This document shows, piece after piece, positions 16,888-26,136 of a DNA stretch of 64,000 nt; the stretch's first letter is position 1, and every line of letters begins with the position of its first letter. The stretch is from Microbacterium sp. zg-Y625 (GTDB lineage Bacteria; Actinomycetota; Actinomycetes; Actinomycetales; Microbacteriaceae). The DNA lies in NCBI RefSeq assembly GCF_030246925.1, contig NZ_CP126740.1, forward strand, positions 2,046,001-2,110,000. Direction: 5' to 3'. The notes beneath the pieces are model-generated. The model had not been told where the DNA came from, made no database searches, and worked only from the letters and a program-made list of their open reading frames with translations. The position numbers and the translations under genes are program-made.

Positions 16888-17868
16888 GTGTTCAGCTACA
16901 GCGTGCCGCCGATGACGGCCGAGGCCGGGTTCGCGATGATCGGCGATCGTTTTCTGCTCGTGGCGTCGCGGGAGATCGGCGAGTCGTTCGCGCGGGATCT
17001 GTGGACGCTGCTGTCCGCCGGTGACACCGCACTCGAAGACGTGCTGTCCGCGCTCGCGGGCCGCGGCATCGAGCAGCTCCCGGATTTCGCCCTCGTCGAA
17101 CTGGTCGACGCGCGGACGAGCTCGGTCAGCGTCGCGGTGCGCGGCACCGCGACCGCCCAGCTGTACGGACCCGAGCGGACGACGCTGGCGGGGCCGGGCA
17201 TCGGCACGTGGGTCGAGGGTTCCGCGCAGCACGTGGCGGGCATCGCGCTGAGTCTCGGGGCGACGCCGCCGGATGCGCTGCTGCCGCTCGGGCGAGGCGT
17301 CGTGCGCTCCGACCGCCTGGAGTGGGGCACGGTGCCGACGGGCCGCCCCGCCCCTGTCGACCGCCCCGCGCACGTCGACCGCGCGGCCGCGCCGGAGTGG
17401 GCCGCGGGCATCGAGGACGACGCGGCGCTGTCGACGACCGTCTTCGACCGCGAAGAGCTCGCCGCGCTCGTCTCCGCCGCCGTCGGTGCGACGCCCGACC
17501 GTCCGGCACCCGCCGCCCGTCCCGACGCCGCACCTCGGCGGTTCGTGCTCGCCATGGACGGCGGACGGGTGCTGGAGCTGGACCTGCCGGTGGTGTTCGG
17601 TCGCGCTCCGCACCCTGCCGCTCACCCCGGCGCACGGCTGGCCCCGCTGCCGTCCCCGCGCCGCGAAGTGTCGGGCACGCACGTCGAGGTGAAGCTCGAC
17701 GGCGACCATCTGCTGGTGCGCGATCTGGACTCCACGAACGGCACCGTGGTGCGACACGCCGACGGCTCGGCCATGCTTCTGCGCGGCGGTGCGACGGCGC
17801 GTCTGTCGGAGGGGGCGGTGCTGGACATCGGCGACGGGAACGTCGCCCGGTTCCACGCCGCGCCCTAA
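16888..17868 (+). CDS. FHA-domain protein, first copy of the FHA-kinase pair
   Basis: The product is 326 residues. The C-terminal FHA domain (about 220-320) has the phosphothreonine-binding signature: VFGR, SGTHVEV and DLDSTNGT. The N-terminal about 110 residues form an unassigned domain (IGDRFLLVASREIGESFARD, LEDVLSALAGRGIEQLPDF) that recurs in the FHA protein at 32273. A Pro/Ala linker joins them. It has no membrane segment and no signal peptide. It is next to a Ser/Thr kinase and should bind phosphorylated threonines made by it. No family name for the N-terminal domain is recognised. Confidence 0.85.
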   Translation: MFSYSVPPMTAEAGFAMIGDRFLLVASREIGESFARDLWTLLSAGDTALEDVLSALAGRGIEQLPDFALVELVDARTSSVSVAVRGTATAQLYGPERTTLAGPGIGTWVEGSAQHVAGIALSLGATPPDALLPLGRGVVRSDRLEWGTVPTGRPAPVDRPAHVDRAAAPEWAAGIEDDAALSTTVFDREELAALVSAAVGATPDRPAPAARPDAAPRRFVLAMDGGRVLELDLPVVFGRAPHPAAHPGARLAPLPSPRREVSGTHVEVKLDGDHLLVRDLDSTNGTVVRHADGSAMLLRGGATARLSEGAVLDIGDGNVARFHAAP

Positions 17869-17903
17869 GCGGTGGGGCGATTTCCAGGCGGGTGTGGCCT
17901 GTG

Positions 17904-17917
17904 TTAGAAACTTCTAA
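17904..17917. promoter_or_regulatory. AT-rich inverted repeat upstream of kinase gene
   Basis: TTAGAAACTTCTAA is a perfect 6-bp inverted repeat with a 2-base centre, conspicuous in this GC-rich sequence. It lies 73 bp before the kinase start and could be an operator, or contain a -10 box for a secondary promoter. Confidence 0.5.
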
Positions 17918-17989
17918 GGAAGCCGTACAGCGGGGGCTCGGCTTCCCGCTCGGCGGCCCCCGTCAACTCCCAGGTACGTGAGGTGAACG

Positions 17990-19135
17990 GTGGCGAACAG
18001 GCTTCCTTCCGCACCCCCCGTGCTCCCCGGATTCACGTACGTGCGTCCCCTCGGAACCGGCGGCTTCGCCGATGTCTTCCTGTTCGAGCAGAACCTCCCC
18101 CGACGCCCGGTCGCGGTGAAGGTACTGCTGGAGGACATCGTCGACGAGGGCCTGCTGCGCATGTTCAACGCCGAGGCCGACGTGATGGCACGGCTGAGCT
18201 CGCACCCCTCGATCCTGACGATCTACGAGGCGAGCATCTCCGCCGACGGCCGGCCGTACCTGGTCATGGAGTACTGCCCCACGTCGCTCACCAACCGCTA
18301 CCGGCGGGAGGTCATGCCCGTGGCCGAGGTGCTTCAGCTGTCGGTCAAGATCTCCTCGGCGCTCGAGACGGCCCACCGCTCCGGTCTGCTGCACCGTGAC
18401 ATCAAGCCGTCGAACATCCTCGTCACCGCCTTCGGCTCCCCCGTGCTCAGCGACTTCGGCATCGCCGCCGCCGTCAACGGGCGCACCGGCGCCGACGAGG
18501 TGTTCGCGATGTCGGTGCCGTGGAGTGCCCCCGAGATCGTCGATGAGCGGGTATCGGGATCGATCGCGGCGGAGATCTGGGGCCTGGGGGCGACGGTCTA
18601 TTCGCTGCTGGCAGGGCGCAGCCCGTTCGAGCGGGCCGGGAGCGGTCAGAACTCCCGCGATCAGCTGAAGTCGCGAATCCGACGGGCGTCGTACACCCCC
18701 ATCGGTCGCCCGGACGTGCCGGAACGCCTCGAGGCAGTGCTCGCGCGATCGATGAGCAAGGACCCGGCTGCGCGCCATGCCTCGGCTGCCGAGTTCGCCC
18801 ACGAGCTGCAGCTGGTGCAGCACGACCTGGGGATGCCGCACACGCCACTCGACGTCGCCGTCGACGAGTGGGCGATGGCCGGTGTCGCCGTCGACTTCCA
18901 GGACGACCGCGCGCGCGGCCCCGTGCGGCCCCGCGTCGAGCGGGCGACGCGGCGCCCGCCGCGCGCTCGCGCGGCCGCCCGTCGCGGCGTCGACGAGGGC
19001 ACGGTGCTCGCGGGCGCCCGTCCCCCACGCCGACCGGGCGCGGGTGCGCGCATCGCGCTCATCGCCTCCGGTGTCGCGCTGCTGGTGGCCGGCGGGACCG
19101 CCGGCGTGGTGCTGCTGCTGACAGGGAACGGCTGA
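17990..19135 (+). CDS. Hanks-type Ser/Thr protein kinase, membrane-anchored
   Basis: The product is 381 residues. The kinase domain (about 12-270) has the glycine loop LGTGGFADVF, the VAVK lysine, the catalytic HRDIKPSN and the metal-binding SDFG. The P+1 region reads MSVPWSAPE instead of the usual GT/PxYMAPE. A basic linker contains DEGTVL (T338), a motif shared with the second kinase, then one C-terminal membrane helix (ALIASGVALLVAGGTAGVVL). There is no extracellular sensor. It is 1 bp from the Ig-protein gene. Bifidobacterial Pkb2 occupies the same cluster position. Confidence 0.92.
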   Translation: MANRLPSAPPVLPGFTYVRPLGTGGFADVFLFEQNLPRRPVAVKVLLEDIVDEGLLRMFNAEADVMARLSSHPSILTIYEASISADGRPYLVMEYCPTSLTNRYRREVMPVAEVLQLSVKISSALETAHRSGLLHRDIKPSNILVTAFGSPVLSDFGIAAAVNGRTGADEVFAMSVPWSAPEIVDERVSGSIAAEIWGLGATVYSLLAGRSPFERAGSGQNSRDQLKSRIRRASYTPIGRPDVPERLEAVLARSMSKDPAARHASAAEFAHELQLVQHDLGMPHTPLDVAVDEWAMAGVAVDFQDDRARGPVRPRVERATRRPPRARAAARRGVDEGTVLAGARPPRRPGAGARIALIASGVALLVAGGTAGVVLLLTGNG

Positions 19136-19136
19136 C

Positions 19137-22100
19137 ATGGCATCCCCCGTCACCCGCCGGAGGCGTTCCGGCAACGTCATCGGCGCGGCCGCCGTCGGAG
19201 TGGTCGCCGCCCTCGTGGCCACCCTCGCCGCCGTGTGGCCGGGCTACGACGCGCAGCAGACCCCGCTGGACGACGCGACGGTGTGGGCACTGCAGAACGG
19301 CGCCGGCAGCGGATACGCCCGGGTCAATCTCGAGCTGGCGGAGCTCGACACCGTCAAACAGGTGGAGAACGGCACGTCGCTGGCGCAGACCGGCGAGCGC
19401 CTCTTCGTCTTCAGCGATGGGGGCACGCAGTTCGCCGATGTCGACATGGCCACCCCGGCCGATCTCACCGCCGACGCCGAAGACGCCTTCGCGCCCACTC
19501 CCGCCGGCACCGCGGACATCGCCGTCGCGGGCGACTTCCTGGTCTACCGCACCGACGCCGGCGCCGTGCACGGCGCCACCCTCTCCAGCGGCGGCCAGAC
19601 GGTTCCGGTCGACCCGTACGCCGAGGTCGAGGTCGAAGAGGGGCAGGAGCGCCCGCGGTTCGTCGCGACCGCCGCCACCGTCGACGACACCGGTGTGATC
19701 TACGCCTACTCCGCCGACGAGGGACGGGTGCTGCGCGCCGAGGCGGCGACCGGACGCATCCTCGGCGACGACGACACGCCCCAGTCGCCCGCCGACGCGC
19801 AGCTGACTGCCGTCGACGGGCGGTGGGCGCTGCTGGACGAGACCAGCGGAGAGCTGTTCGTCGAGGGCCGGGACGAGCCCGTCGAGACCGGTGTCGACGG
19901 GGGTGCCGTGGTGCAGCGGGCCGCAGCGACCGGCACCGCCGTCTACATCGCCGACACGTCAGGCCTCGTGCGGGTGCCGCTCGATTCCTTCAGCGCCGCC
20001 CGCGCGCACTCCGGCAGCGCCCTCGGCACCCCGGTGGCCCCGGCGACCGTATCGGGAACCGTGCACGCGGCGTGGCTTCCGGAGGGCGACGGCGAGGGCA
20101 CGCTGTGGTCCAGCGCGAGCGGCGAGGCGACACCGCTGGATTACGGCGGCATCGACATCGGCGAAGGCCTGGACCCGGTCTTCATCGGCAACGGCTCACG
20201 CCTGGCGCTGAACGAACGGCGCTCGGGCTGGGTCTGGTCGGTGCCGGACGGTCGCCTGGTGCCGTCGTCGCAGGAGTGGGACCTGGAAGAGCCCGCCGAG
20301 GTCGAGCAGCAGAACGAGCTGGAAACCGAGCGCGTGCTCGATCCCAAGCCCCCGGTCGCCGTCGACGACGCGTTCGGGGTGCGCGCGGGATCGGTCGCCG
20401 TGCTGCCGGTGCTGCTGAACGACCACGACCCGAACGAGGACGTCCTCAGCATCGACACCGCCTCGGTGGAGGGCCTGGACCCGTCGTTCGGCACCCTGTC
20501 GTCCGCCGGTGCCGACCAGAAGCTCGTGCTGAACGTCGCCGCGGACGCGAGCGGATCGGCGACCCTGCGCTACCGCGCGACCGACGGCACCGCGACCGGC
20601 GGGCTGCTGTCGAACGCCGCGACCGTCACCGTCACCGTCGCGCCGCCGTCGCAGAACAGCGCTCCCGTCTGGTGCGGCGTCGAGGGGTGCCTCGCGCCCT
20701 GGCCGTCGCCGAGCGTGGCTCCCGGCGGCACCGTCAGCGTGGACGTCCTCGAGGGCTGGGTGGACCCCGACGGCGACCCGGTCTACCTCGCCGGAGCCAC
20801 CGGCGACGCCGTCGGCGGCACGGTCACCACTTCCCCTGCCGGCACCGTGACCTACCAGCATCCGGACCCGAACGCCGAGGAATCGGTGACCGTGACGCTC
20901 GGCGTGACGGTGGCGGACGCCTTCGGCGCCACCGCGGAGCGGCCGCTCAGCATCGCGGTGACCCCGACCCCCGAGCTCGCCGCCGAGTCCTTCGCGGTCG
21001 TCGGCGTCGTGGGCGAGCCGGTCGCGGTCGATATCACCCCCTACGTCTCAGGCGCCTCCGGCGCCGTCTCGCTGTCCAAGGCCGTCGCCCTCGATGAGGC
21101 CCGCGCGAGCGTCACGGCCAACGCGTCCGGGCTGAGCATGGTCGTCACCGCGAGCGAGCCCGGCTCCTACATCGTGCAGTACACCGTGCGGGACGACCGC
21201 AGCGAGGTCACGGCCACCGTGCGCGTGACCGTGAAGCCAGCCGACGCGGCATCCATCTCGACCCCTCCGCTGACCGCCTTCGTGCGACCCAACGAGGATG
21301 CCACCGTCGACGTCTTCCCCGCGGTCGCGAACCCGGCCGGGCTGGTGCTGCTGCTCAGCGACATCCGGCCCGAGAGCGACCCGCGGGCGTCGCTGGGCGT
21401 CGATCTCGTCGGGCAGAGCATGCTGCGCGTGAGCGGCTCCACCGACGACGAGCAGCCCGGACGCCTCGGCGTGATCCGCTACACCGTGTCGGACGGCACC
21501 GGCTCCCCCGCCGCCACGGCGCAGGGCGAGCTGACGGTGGTCCTCCTGCCCTCCCCGAGCGCCGACCCGCCCATCGCCGTGGACGATGCCGTCACCGTGC
21601 GCGCCGGCAGCCTCATCGACATCCCCGTGCTCGACAACGACAGCGCCCCGTCGGGCGCGTTGATCGGCATCGACCCCTCGCGCGTCGTCAACGAGAGCGA
21701 CGCGGGACTCGCGTTCGCCACCGACCGGCTGCTGCGCTACCTCGCCCCCCGCGAACCGGGCGTCTACGCCGTCGGGTACACGATCTTCCGCCTCGGCTTC
21801 CCCGAGGTCGTCGACACCGCCCGCGTGGTGATCACCGTCGTCGGCGACGAGGCGAACCAGGCCCCCGTCCCCCGCACGCTCGAGGGCCGGGTGCTCAGCG
21901 GCGCGACCGTGCGCATCCCGTTCACGTCGTTCGACGTCGACCCCGACGGCGACGCGGTCACCCTGGACCGCATCACCGCTCAGCCGGAGCAGGGCTCGGC
22001 GACGATCACCGCCGAAGGCGACGCCATCGTCTACACGAGCCCCGAGGCCTTCAGCGGCCAGGTGCGCTTCGGCTACCAGGTGCGAGACGCGCAGGGCGCC

Positions 22101-25100
22101 ACCGGCACCGCGGACGTACGCGTCGGAGTGCTCGACACCCAGGCCGACCCGAGCCCCGTGACCTACAGCGATTACATCCAGGTGCAGGCCGGCGAGACCA
22201 CCGAGGCGATCGTGCGGCCCGCCGACAACGACATCGACCCCGCCGGCGGATCGCTCGAGCTCGTGTCGGTCTCGCCCGTGGCGCCGGCCGGCAGCGACGA
22301 GTACGCCGCACTCCAGGCGCGTCTCGGCGCCGTCGACGACGGCCAGGTCACCATGAGGGCGGGCGAGGAGCTTGGCACCTTCTCGTACTCGTACACCGTG
22401 CGCAACGACGACGGCGACACCGCCATCGGGCTGATCGTGCTGAAGGTCGTGCGCGGTCCGGTGCCGGACCACCCCGTCGTGCGCGACACCGCGCTGACCA
22501 TCGAGACCCGCGAGGCCTTCCCCCGCGGCGTCGACGTGCTCAGCGGAAAGGTGTCGTGGCGCAACGGCGACGTCTCGGACCTCACGCTGTCGCTGTGGGG
22601 CACCCACCCCGGCATCGAGGTCGACGGGTGGCGCATCTCGGGTGCGATCCCCGACGAGACCCTCCTCATCCCGTTCGAAGTCACCGGGACGGCGTTCGAC
22701 GGCACCGAGGTGAGCTCCTACGGGTTCCTGCGGGTGCCCGGCGACCGCGACGTGCGTCTGAGCCTGCGCGGCGGCATGTCGACCCTCGACGTGCGCGAGA
22801 AGGAGTCCGTCGACCTCGATCTCGCCGTCGCGGTCGCGGTGCCCGCCGGGCAGACCCTCGAGGTCGACGGCGGCGGCGTGCGCGCCGGCGGAGCGCGCGC
22901 CGAGGGCACGTGCACGCTCGTCTCCGGTACCACCGTGCGCTACTCCGCCGGCGCGGGTGCCCCCTGGGCCGACACCTGCGTGGTGCCGGTCAAGCTCGGC
23001 ATCCAGGATCAGTACACCTTCCTCACCGTGCGCGTCGTCGTCGAGGCCGAGATCCCGCAGCCGGTGCTGCGAAGCGCCTCGCTCGGCGTGAGCCCCGGCT
23101 CGACCGCGGAGTACGACCTGCGCGGGATGGTCGGCTGGGCCGGCAAGGAGGACTGGGACGCGCTGCAGTACGCCGCGACGTACCGGGGCGACCAGTTCGA
23201 GGTCACCCAGGCCGGCTCCATCGTGTCGGTGACCGCGCGCGACGCCGCGCGACCGGGGCGCGAGGAGCCCGTGTCCCTGACCCTCCCGAGCCACCCCGAC
23301 GCCGCCGCCGCGAGCCTCGTACTCACCGTCGGTCCTGCGCCCTCGACCCTCCCCAAGGGCGGCACGGTCGTGCAGCGCTGCTCGCAGTCCGGCGGCGCGA
23401 CCTCGTGCACCATCCCTGTGGTCGGCGCCTCCGGTGAGATCAACCCGCTGCCGGGAACCCCGCTGCGCGTGGTCGCCGCAGGCGGCCCGGCCAACTGCGC
23501 CGGCGTCAGCTTCAGCCTCGCCGGCGACAACGCCGTTCGCGCGTCCTGGGCGGCGGATGCCGCGGGCGCGGCAGACTGCACCGGCTCGTTCGTCGTGCAG
23601 GACGCGCAGGGACGACAGTCCGCCGGTGACCGCGACGGCCGGGTGATCCTCGACCTGCAGGGGCTGCCGGCCAACCCCACCCGCCTGGACTGGACCCGGT
23701 ACGGCCCGACCTCCGTGACGGTGCGCGTCGTCTCCGACGCCCCCTCATACCCGGGCGTCGAGGGCTACCGCATCCTGAGCGGAGGTCGCGTCGTCGCCAC
23801 CTGTTCGGCGTCGGGCGAGTGCCCGCCGATCGAGGCCCCGCTCGGCGAAAGGGTCGCCTACGAGGCGCGCGCCTTCAACTCCGTCGGCGAGTCCCGCGGC
23901 ACCGTGTCGGCCACCGCCTGGGCGTACCGCGCCCCGAACGCTCCCACCGGCGTGCAGGTCGTTCCCACGCCCAACGGCACGGAGGGCGGCGTGGCGACCA
24001 TCACCGTGACCGGCGTCGACCCGTCTTCCGGATTCCTGCGGCTCGCCGGCGGCGCCGGCGGCGAGGTCACCCTGCCGGTGCAGGGCGACCGCGTCACCTT
24101 CCGTGATTACGCGGTCGGATCGAACGCCCCGGTCACCCTGACGGCGACCCCGCTGACCCGCTACGAGCTGCCGCCCATCCCCGGCGGCAGCGAGACCGGT
24201 GGCGCGCTGTCTTTCCCCGCGAACGGCATCGGTGCGCCCGGGCTCGAGCTCACCGTCACCGCGTCGACGTCCGGGCGCCCGGGGTCGGTGACGGCGACCG
24301 CCACCGTCGCTCCCAACGGCGTCGGCGACCGCATCCTCGTCGGCTTCAGCCAGGGCGGCACCTGCCGGCCCACCGAATCGGTCGCCGCCCGCGGGGGCGC
24401 GGCTACGGCGACGTTCGACGACAAGTCGCTCTGGCAGCCGGTCACCGTCACCGCGTGCGCCGTCACCGAACAGGACGATGCGCGGTTCGGCAGCACCGAG
24501 GCCACCGGCACCGCGACACCGACCGCGGGGATCGATGTGCCCACGGGCGACGCCTCGTACACCGTCGACCCGGCGTTCACCAGCAAGGGGAACGTCTACA
24601 CGTGGGGCCGCGTCTCGGGCGCACCCGACCTCGACGTCGACTGGCCCTTCGAGCTGCGCTTCCGTGCCGGCGCCACCGAGACCACCGACTTCGGCAGCCT
24701 GTTCGCGCTCGGGGTCAACCCCGGCCTCATCCAGGCCTTCGCCTGCAACGACGTGTTCGGGTGCAGCTCCCCCGGCGTCACCGTCGCCCCGCGCGGGCCG
24801 GCGTACACCACCCGGGTCACGTTCCCGTCGCGCTGCTTCAGCGAGCAGGATGCCCCCGGCATCTCGCCGGACATGGTGGCGGCGAACACCGCCGACTACT
24901 CCTGGGCGGTCACGCGCACCGAGGGTTTCGACAAAGTGGCGACCCTGACCTACACGGTCACGTGGAAGGGTGCCCTCGCCGGGCTGGCCGATGTGGCAGG
25001 CCGGGGTGCATACGTGCTCGAGTGCGAGCCCCCGCCGCGACCGACCCCCACCCTCACCCCGACCCCGCCCCCGACCGAGCCACCGCCGGCGGAGCCCCAG

Positions 25101-25136
25101 CCCACCGACCCGCCGCCCGGAGACACCAGCCCGTGA
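19137..25136 (+). CDS. 1999-residue Ig-like/FN3 surface protein with N-terminal anchor
   Basis: Residues about 13-37 form an uncleaved membrane helix preceded by an RRRR stretch. Residues 45-400 look like a beta-propeller-like region. From about 403 on come many Ig/cadherin-like modules with openings such as PPVAVDDAFGVRAGSVAVLP and NQAPVPRTLEGRVLSGATV, several with DPDGD turns. FN3-type modules lie at about 1512-1690. A Pro/Thr-rich tail ends the protein. There is no LPxTG or C-terminal helix, so it is held by its N-terminus with the bulk outside. It corresponds to the FN3 protein of PFNA clusters and probably binds an extracellular surface or cell-wall component. Confidence 0.9.
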   Translation: MASPVTRRRRSGNVIGAAAVGVVAALVATLAAVWPGYDAQQTPLDDATVWALQNGAGSGYARVNLELAELDTVKQVENGTSLAQTGERLFVFSDGGTQFADVDMATPADLTADAEDAFAPTPAGTADIAVAGDFLVYRTDAGAVHGATLSSGGQTVPVDPYAEVEVEEGQERPRFVATAATVDDTGVIYAYSADEGRVLRAEAATGRILGDDDTPQSPADAQLTAVDGRWALLDETSGELFVEGRDEPVETGVDGGAVVQRAAATGTAVYIADTSGLVRVPLDSFSAARAHSGSALGTPVAPATVSGTVHAAWLPEGDGEGTLWSSASGEATPLDYGGIDIGEGLDPVFIGNGSRLALNERRSGWVWSVPDGRLVPSSQEWDLEEPAEVEQQNELETERVLDPKPPVAVDDAFGVRAGSVAVLPVLLNDHDPNEDVLSIDTASVEGLDPSFGTLSSAGADQKLVLNVAADASGSATLRYRATDGTATGGLLSNAATVTVTVAPPSQNSAPVWCGVEGCLAPWPSPSVAPGGTVSVDVLEGWVDPDGDPVYLAGATGDAVGGTVTTSPAGTVTYQHPDPNAEESVTVTLGVTVADAFGATAERPLSIAVTPTPELAAESFAVVGVVGEPVAVDITPYVSGASGAVSLSKAVALDEARASVTANASGLSMVVTASEPGSYIVQYTVRDDRSEVTATVRVTVKPADAASISTPPLTAFVRPNEDATVDVFPAVANPAGLVLLLSDIRPESDPRASLGVDLVGQSMLRVSGSTDDEQPGRLGVIRYTVSDGTGSPAATAQGELTVVLLPSPSADPPIAVDDAVTVRAGSLIDIPVLDNDSAPSGALIGIDPSRVVNESDAGLAFATDRLLRYLAPREPGVYAVGYTIFRLGFPEVVDTARVVITVVGDEANQAPVPRTLEGRVLSGATVRIPFTSFDVDPDGDAVTLDRITAQPEQGSATITAEGDAIVYTSPEAFSGQVRFGYQVRDAQGATGTADVRVGVLDTQADPSPVTYSDYIQVQAGETTEAIVRPADNDIDPAGGSLELVSVSPVAPAGSDEYAALQARLGAVDDGQVTMRAGEELGTFSYSYTVRNDDGDTAIGLIVLKVVRGPVPDHPVVRDTALTIETREAFPRGVDVLSGKVSWRNGDVSDLTLSLWGTHPGIEVDGWRISGAIPDETLLIPFEVTGTAFDGTEVSSYGFLRVPGDRDVRLSLRGGMSTLDVREKESVDLDLAVAVAVPAGQTLEVDGGGVRAGGARAEGTCTLVSGTTVRYSAGAGAPWADTCVVPVKLGIQDQYTFLTVRVVVEAEIPQPVLRSASLGVSPGSTAEYDLRGMVGWAGKEDWDALQYAATYRGDQFEVTQAGSIVSVTARDAARPGREEPVSLTLPSHPDAAAASLVLTVGPAPSTLPKGGTVVQRCSQSGGATSCTIPVVGASGEINPLPGTPLRVVAAGGPANCAGVSFSLAGDNAVRASWAADAAGAADCTGSFVVQDAQGRQSAGDRDGRVILDLQGLPANPTRLDWTRYGPTSVTVRVVSDAPSYPGVEGYRILSGGRVVATCSASGECPPIEAPLGERVAYEARAFNSVGESRGTVSATAWAYRAPNAPTGVQVVPTPNGTEGGVATITVTGVDPSSGFLRLAGGAGGEVTLPVQGDRVTFRDYAVGSNAPVTLTATPLTRYELPPIPGGSETGGALSFPANGIGAPGLELTVTASTSGRPGSVTATATVAPNGVGDRILVGFSQGGTCRPTESVAARGGAATATFDDKSLWQPVTVTACAVTEQDDARFGSTEATGTATPTAGIDVPTGDASYTVDPAFTSKGNVYTWGRVSGAPDLDVDWPFELRFRAGATETTDFGSLFALGVNPGLIQAFACNDVFGCSSPGVTVAPRGPAYTTRVTFPSRCFSEQDAPGISPDMVAANTADYSWAVTRTEGFDKVATLTYTVTWKGALAGLADVAGRGAYVLECEPPPRPTPTLTPTPPPTEPPPAEPQPTDPPPGDTSP

Positions 25137-25170
25137 CCGGCGCACCCCCTTCCCGCCCCGAGAGGACCCC

Positions 25171-26136
25171 ATGACCATCACCGCCGAGCAGACCGCCTGG
25201 TTCCAGGAGACGTTCGCGAAGCTCGTCGACAACGTCGAGCAGGTCGTGCTGGGAAAGCGGCACGTGATCGAACTCGCCTTCACCGCGATGGTCTCCGAGG
25301 GGCACCTGCTGCTGGAGGACTTCCCCGGCACCGGCAAGACCTCCCTGGCCCGGGCGATGGGGCAGACCGTGCAGGGCACGAGCACGCGCATCCAGTTCAC
25401 ACCCGACCTGCTGCCCGGCGATGTGACCGGCATCACGGTGTACGACCAGAAGCGCGGCGAGTTCGACTTCCACCAGGGCCCGGTGTTCGCGAACATCCTG
25501 CTGGCCGACGAGATCAACCGCGCCTCGCCGAAGACCCAGTCGGCCCTCCTCGAGGTGATGGAGGAAGGACACGTCACCGTCGACGGCGTGACGCGTCAGG
25601 TGGGTGTGCCGTTCCTCGTCGTGGCGACCCAGAACCCCGTCGAGCAGGCGGGCACCTACCGCCTTCCCGAAGCACAGCTCGACCGGTTCCTGCTGAAGAC
25701 GTCGCTCGGCTACCCCGACCACGCCGCCACGGTGCGCATCCTCGAAGGCAGCGGCAACGCCCGCCGCGAGGTGGAGTCCGTCATCACCCCGCAGGGGGTG
25801 GTGACCCTCGCCGACGTCGCCCGCGATGTGTACCTGAATCCCCTGGTGCTGGACTACATCGCCCGCATCGTCGAGGCGACGCGGCTCGCGACCGAGGTGC
25901 GCCTGGGCGCCAGCGTGCGCGGCGCGATCGCCCTGACCAAGGCCGCGAAGACCTGGGCCGTCGCGCACGGCCGCGGCTACGTGACGCCCGACGACGTCAA
26001 GGCGCTCGCCGAGCCGGTGCTCGCCCACCGGCTCATCCTCGACCCCGAAGCGGAGTTCGACGGGGTGACCGCCGGCGCCGTGATCGGCCAGGTGCTGCTC
26101 GACATCGCACCGCCCAGTCAGCGGGATGCCGTGTGA
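25171..26136 (+). CDS. MoxR-family AAA+ ATPase
   Basis: The product is 321 residues. Walker A is GTGKT (residues 53-57), Walker B is ILLADEINRA (D113-E114), followed by sensor 1 VATQNP and the MoxR-specific RLPEAQLDRFL. MoxR proteins act as chaperone-like ATPases, usually with DUF58/VWA partners, to mature or insert metal- or membrane-linked complexes. ATG at 25171 follows AGAGGA; the upstream frame overlaps the Ig protein and is read-through. The stop overlaps the DUF58 start. Confidence 0.95.
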   Translation: MTITAEQTAWFQETFAKLVDNVEQVVLGKRHVIELAFTAMVSEGHLLLEDFPGTGKTSLARAMGQTVQGTSTRIQFTPDLLPGDVTGITVYDQKRGEFDFHQGPVFANILLADEINRASPKTQSALLEVMEEGHVTVDGVTRQVGVPFLVVATQNPVEQAGTYRLPEAQLDRFLLKTSLGYPDHAATVRILEGSGNARREVESVITPQGVVTLADVARDVYLNPLVLDYIARIVEATRLATEVRLGASVRGAIALTKAAKTWAVAHGRGYVTPDDVKALAEPVLAHRLILDPEAEFDGVTAGAVIGQVLLDIAPPSQRDAV

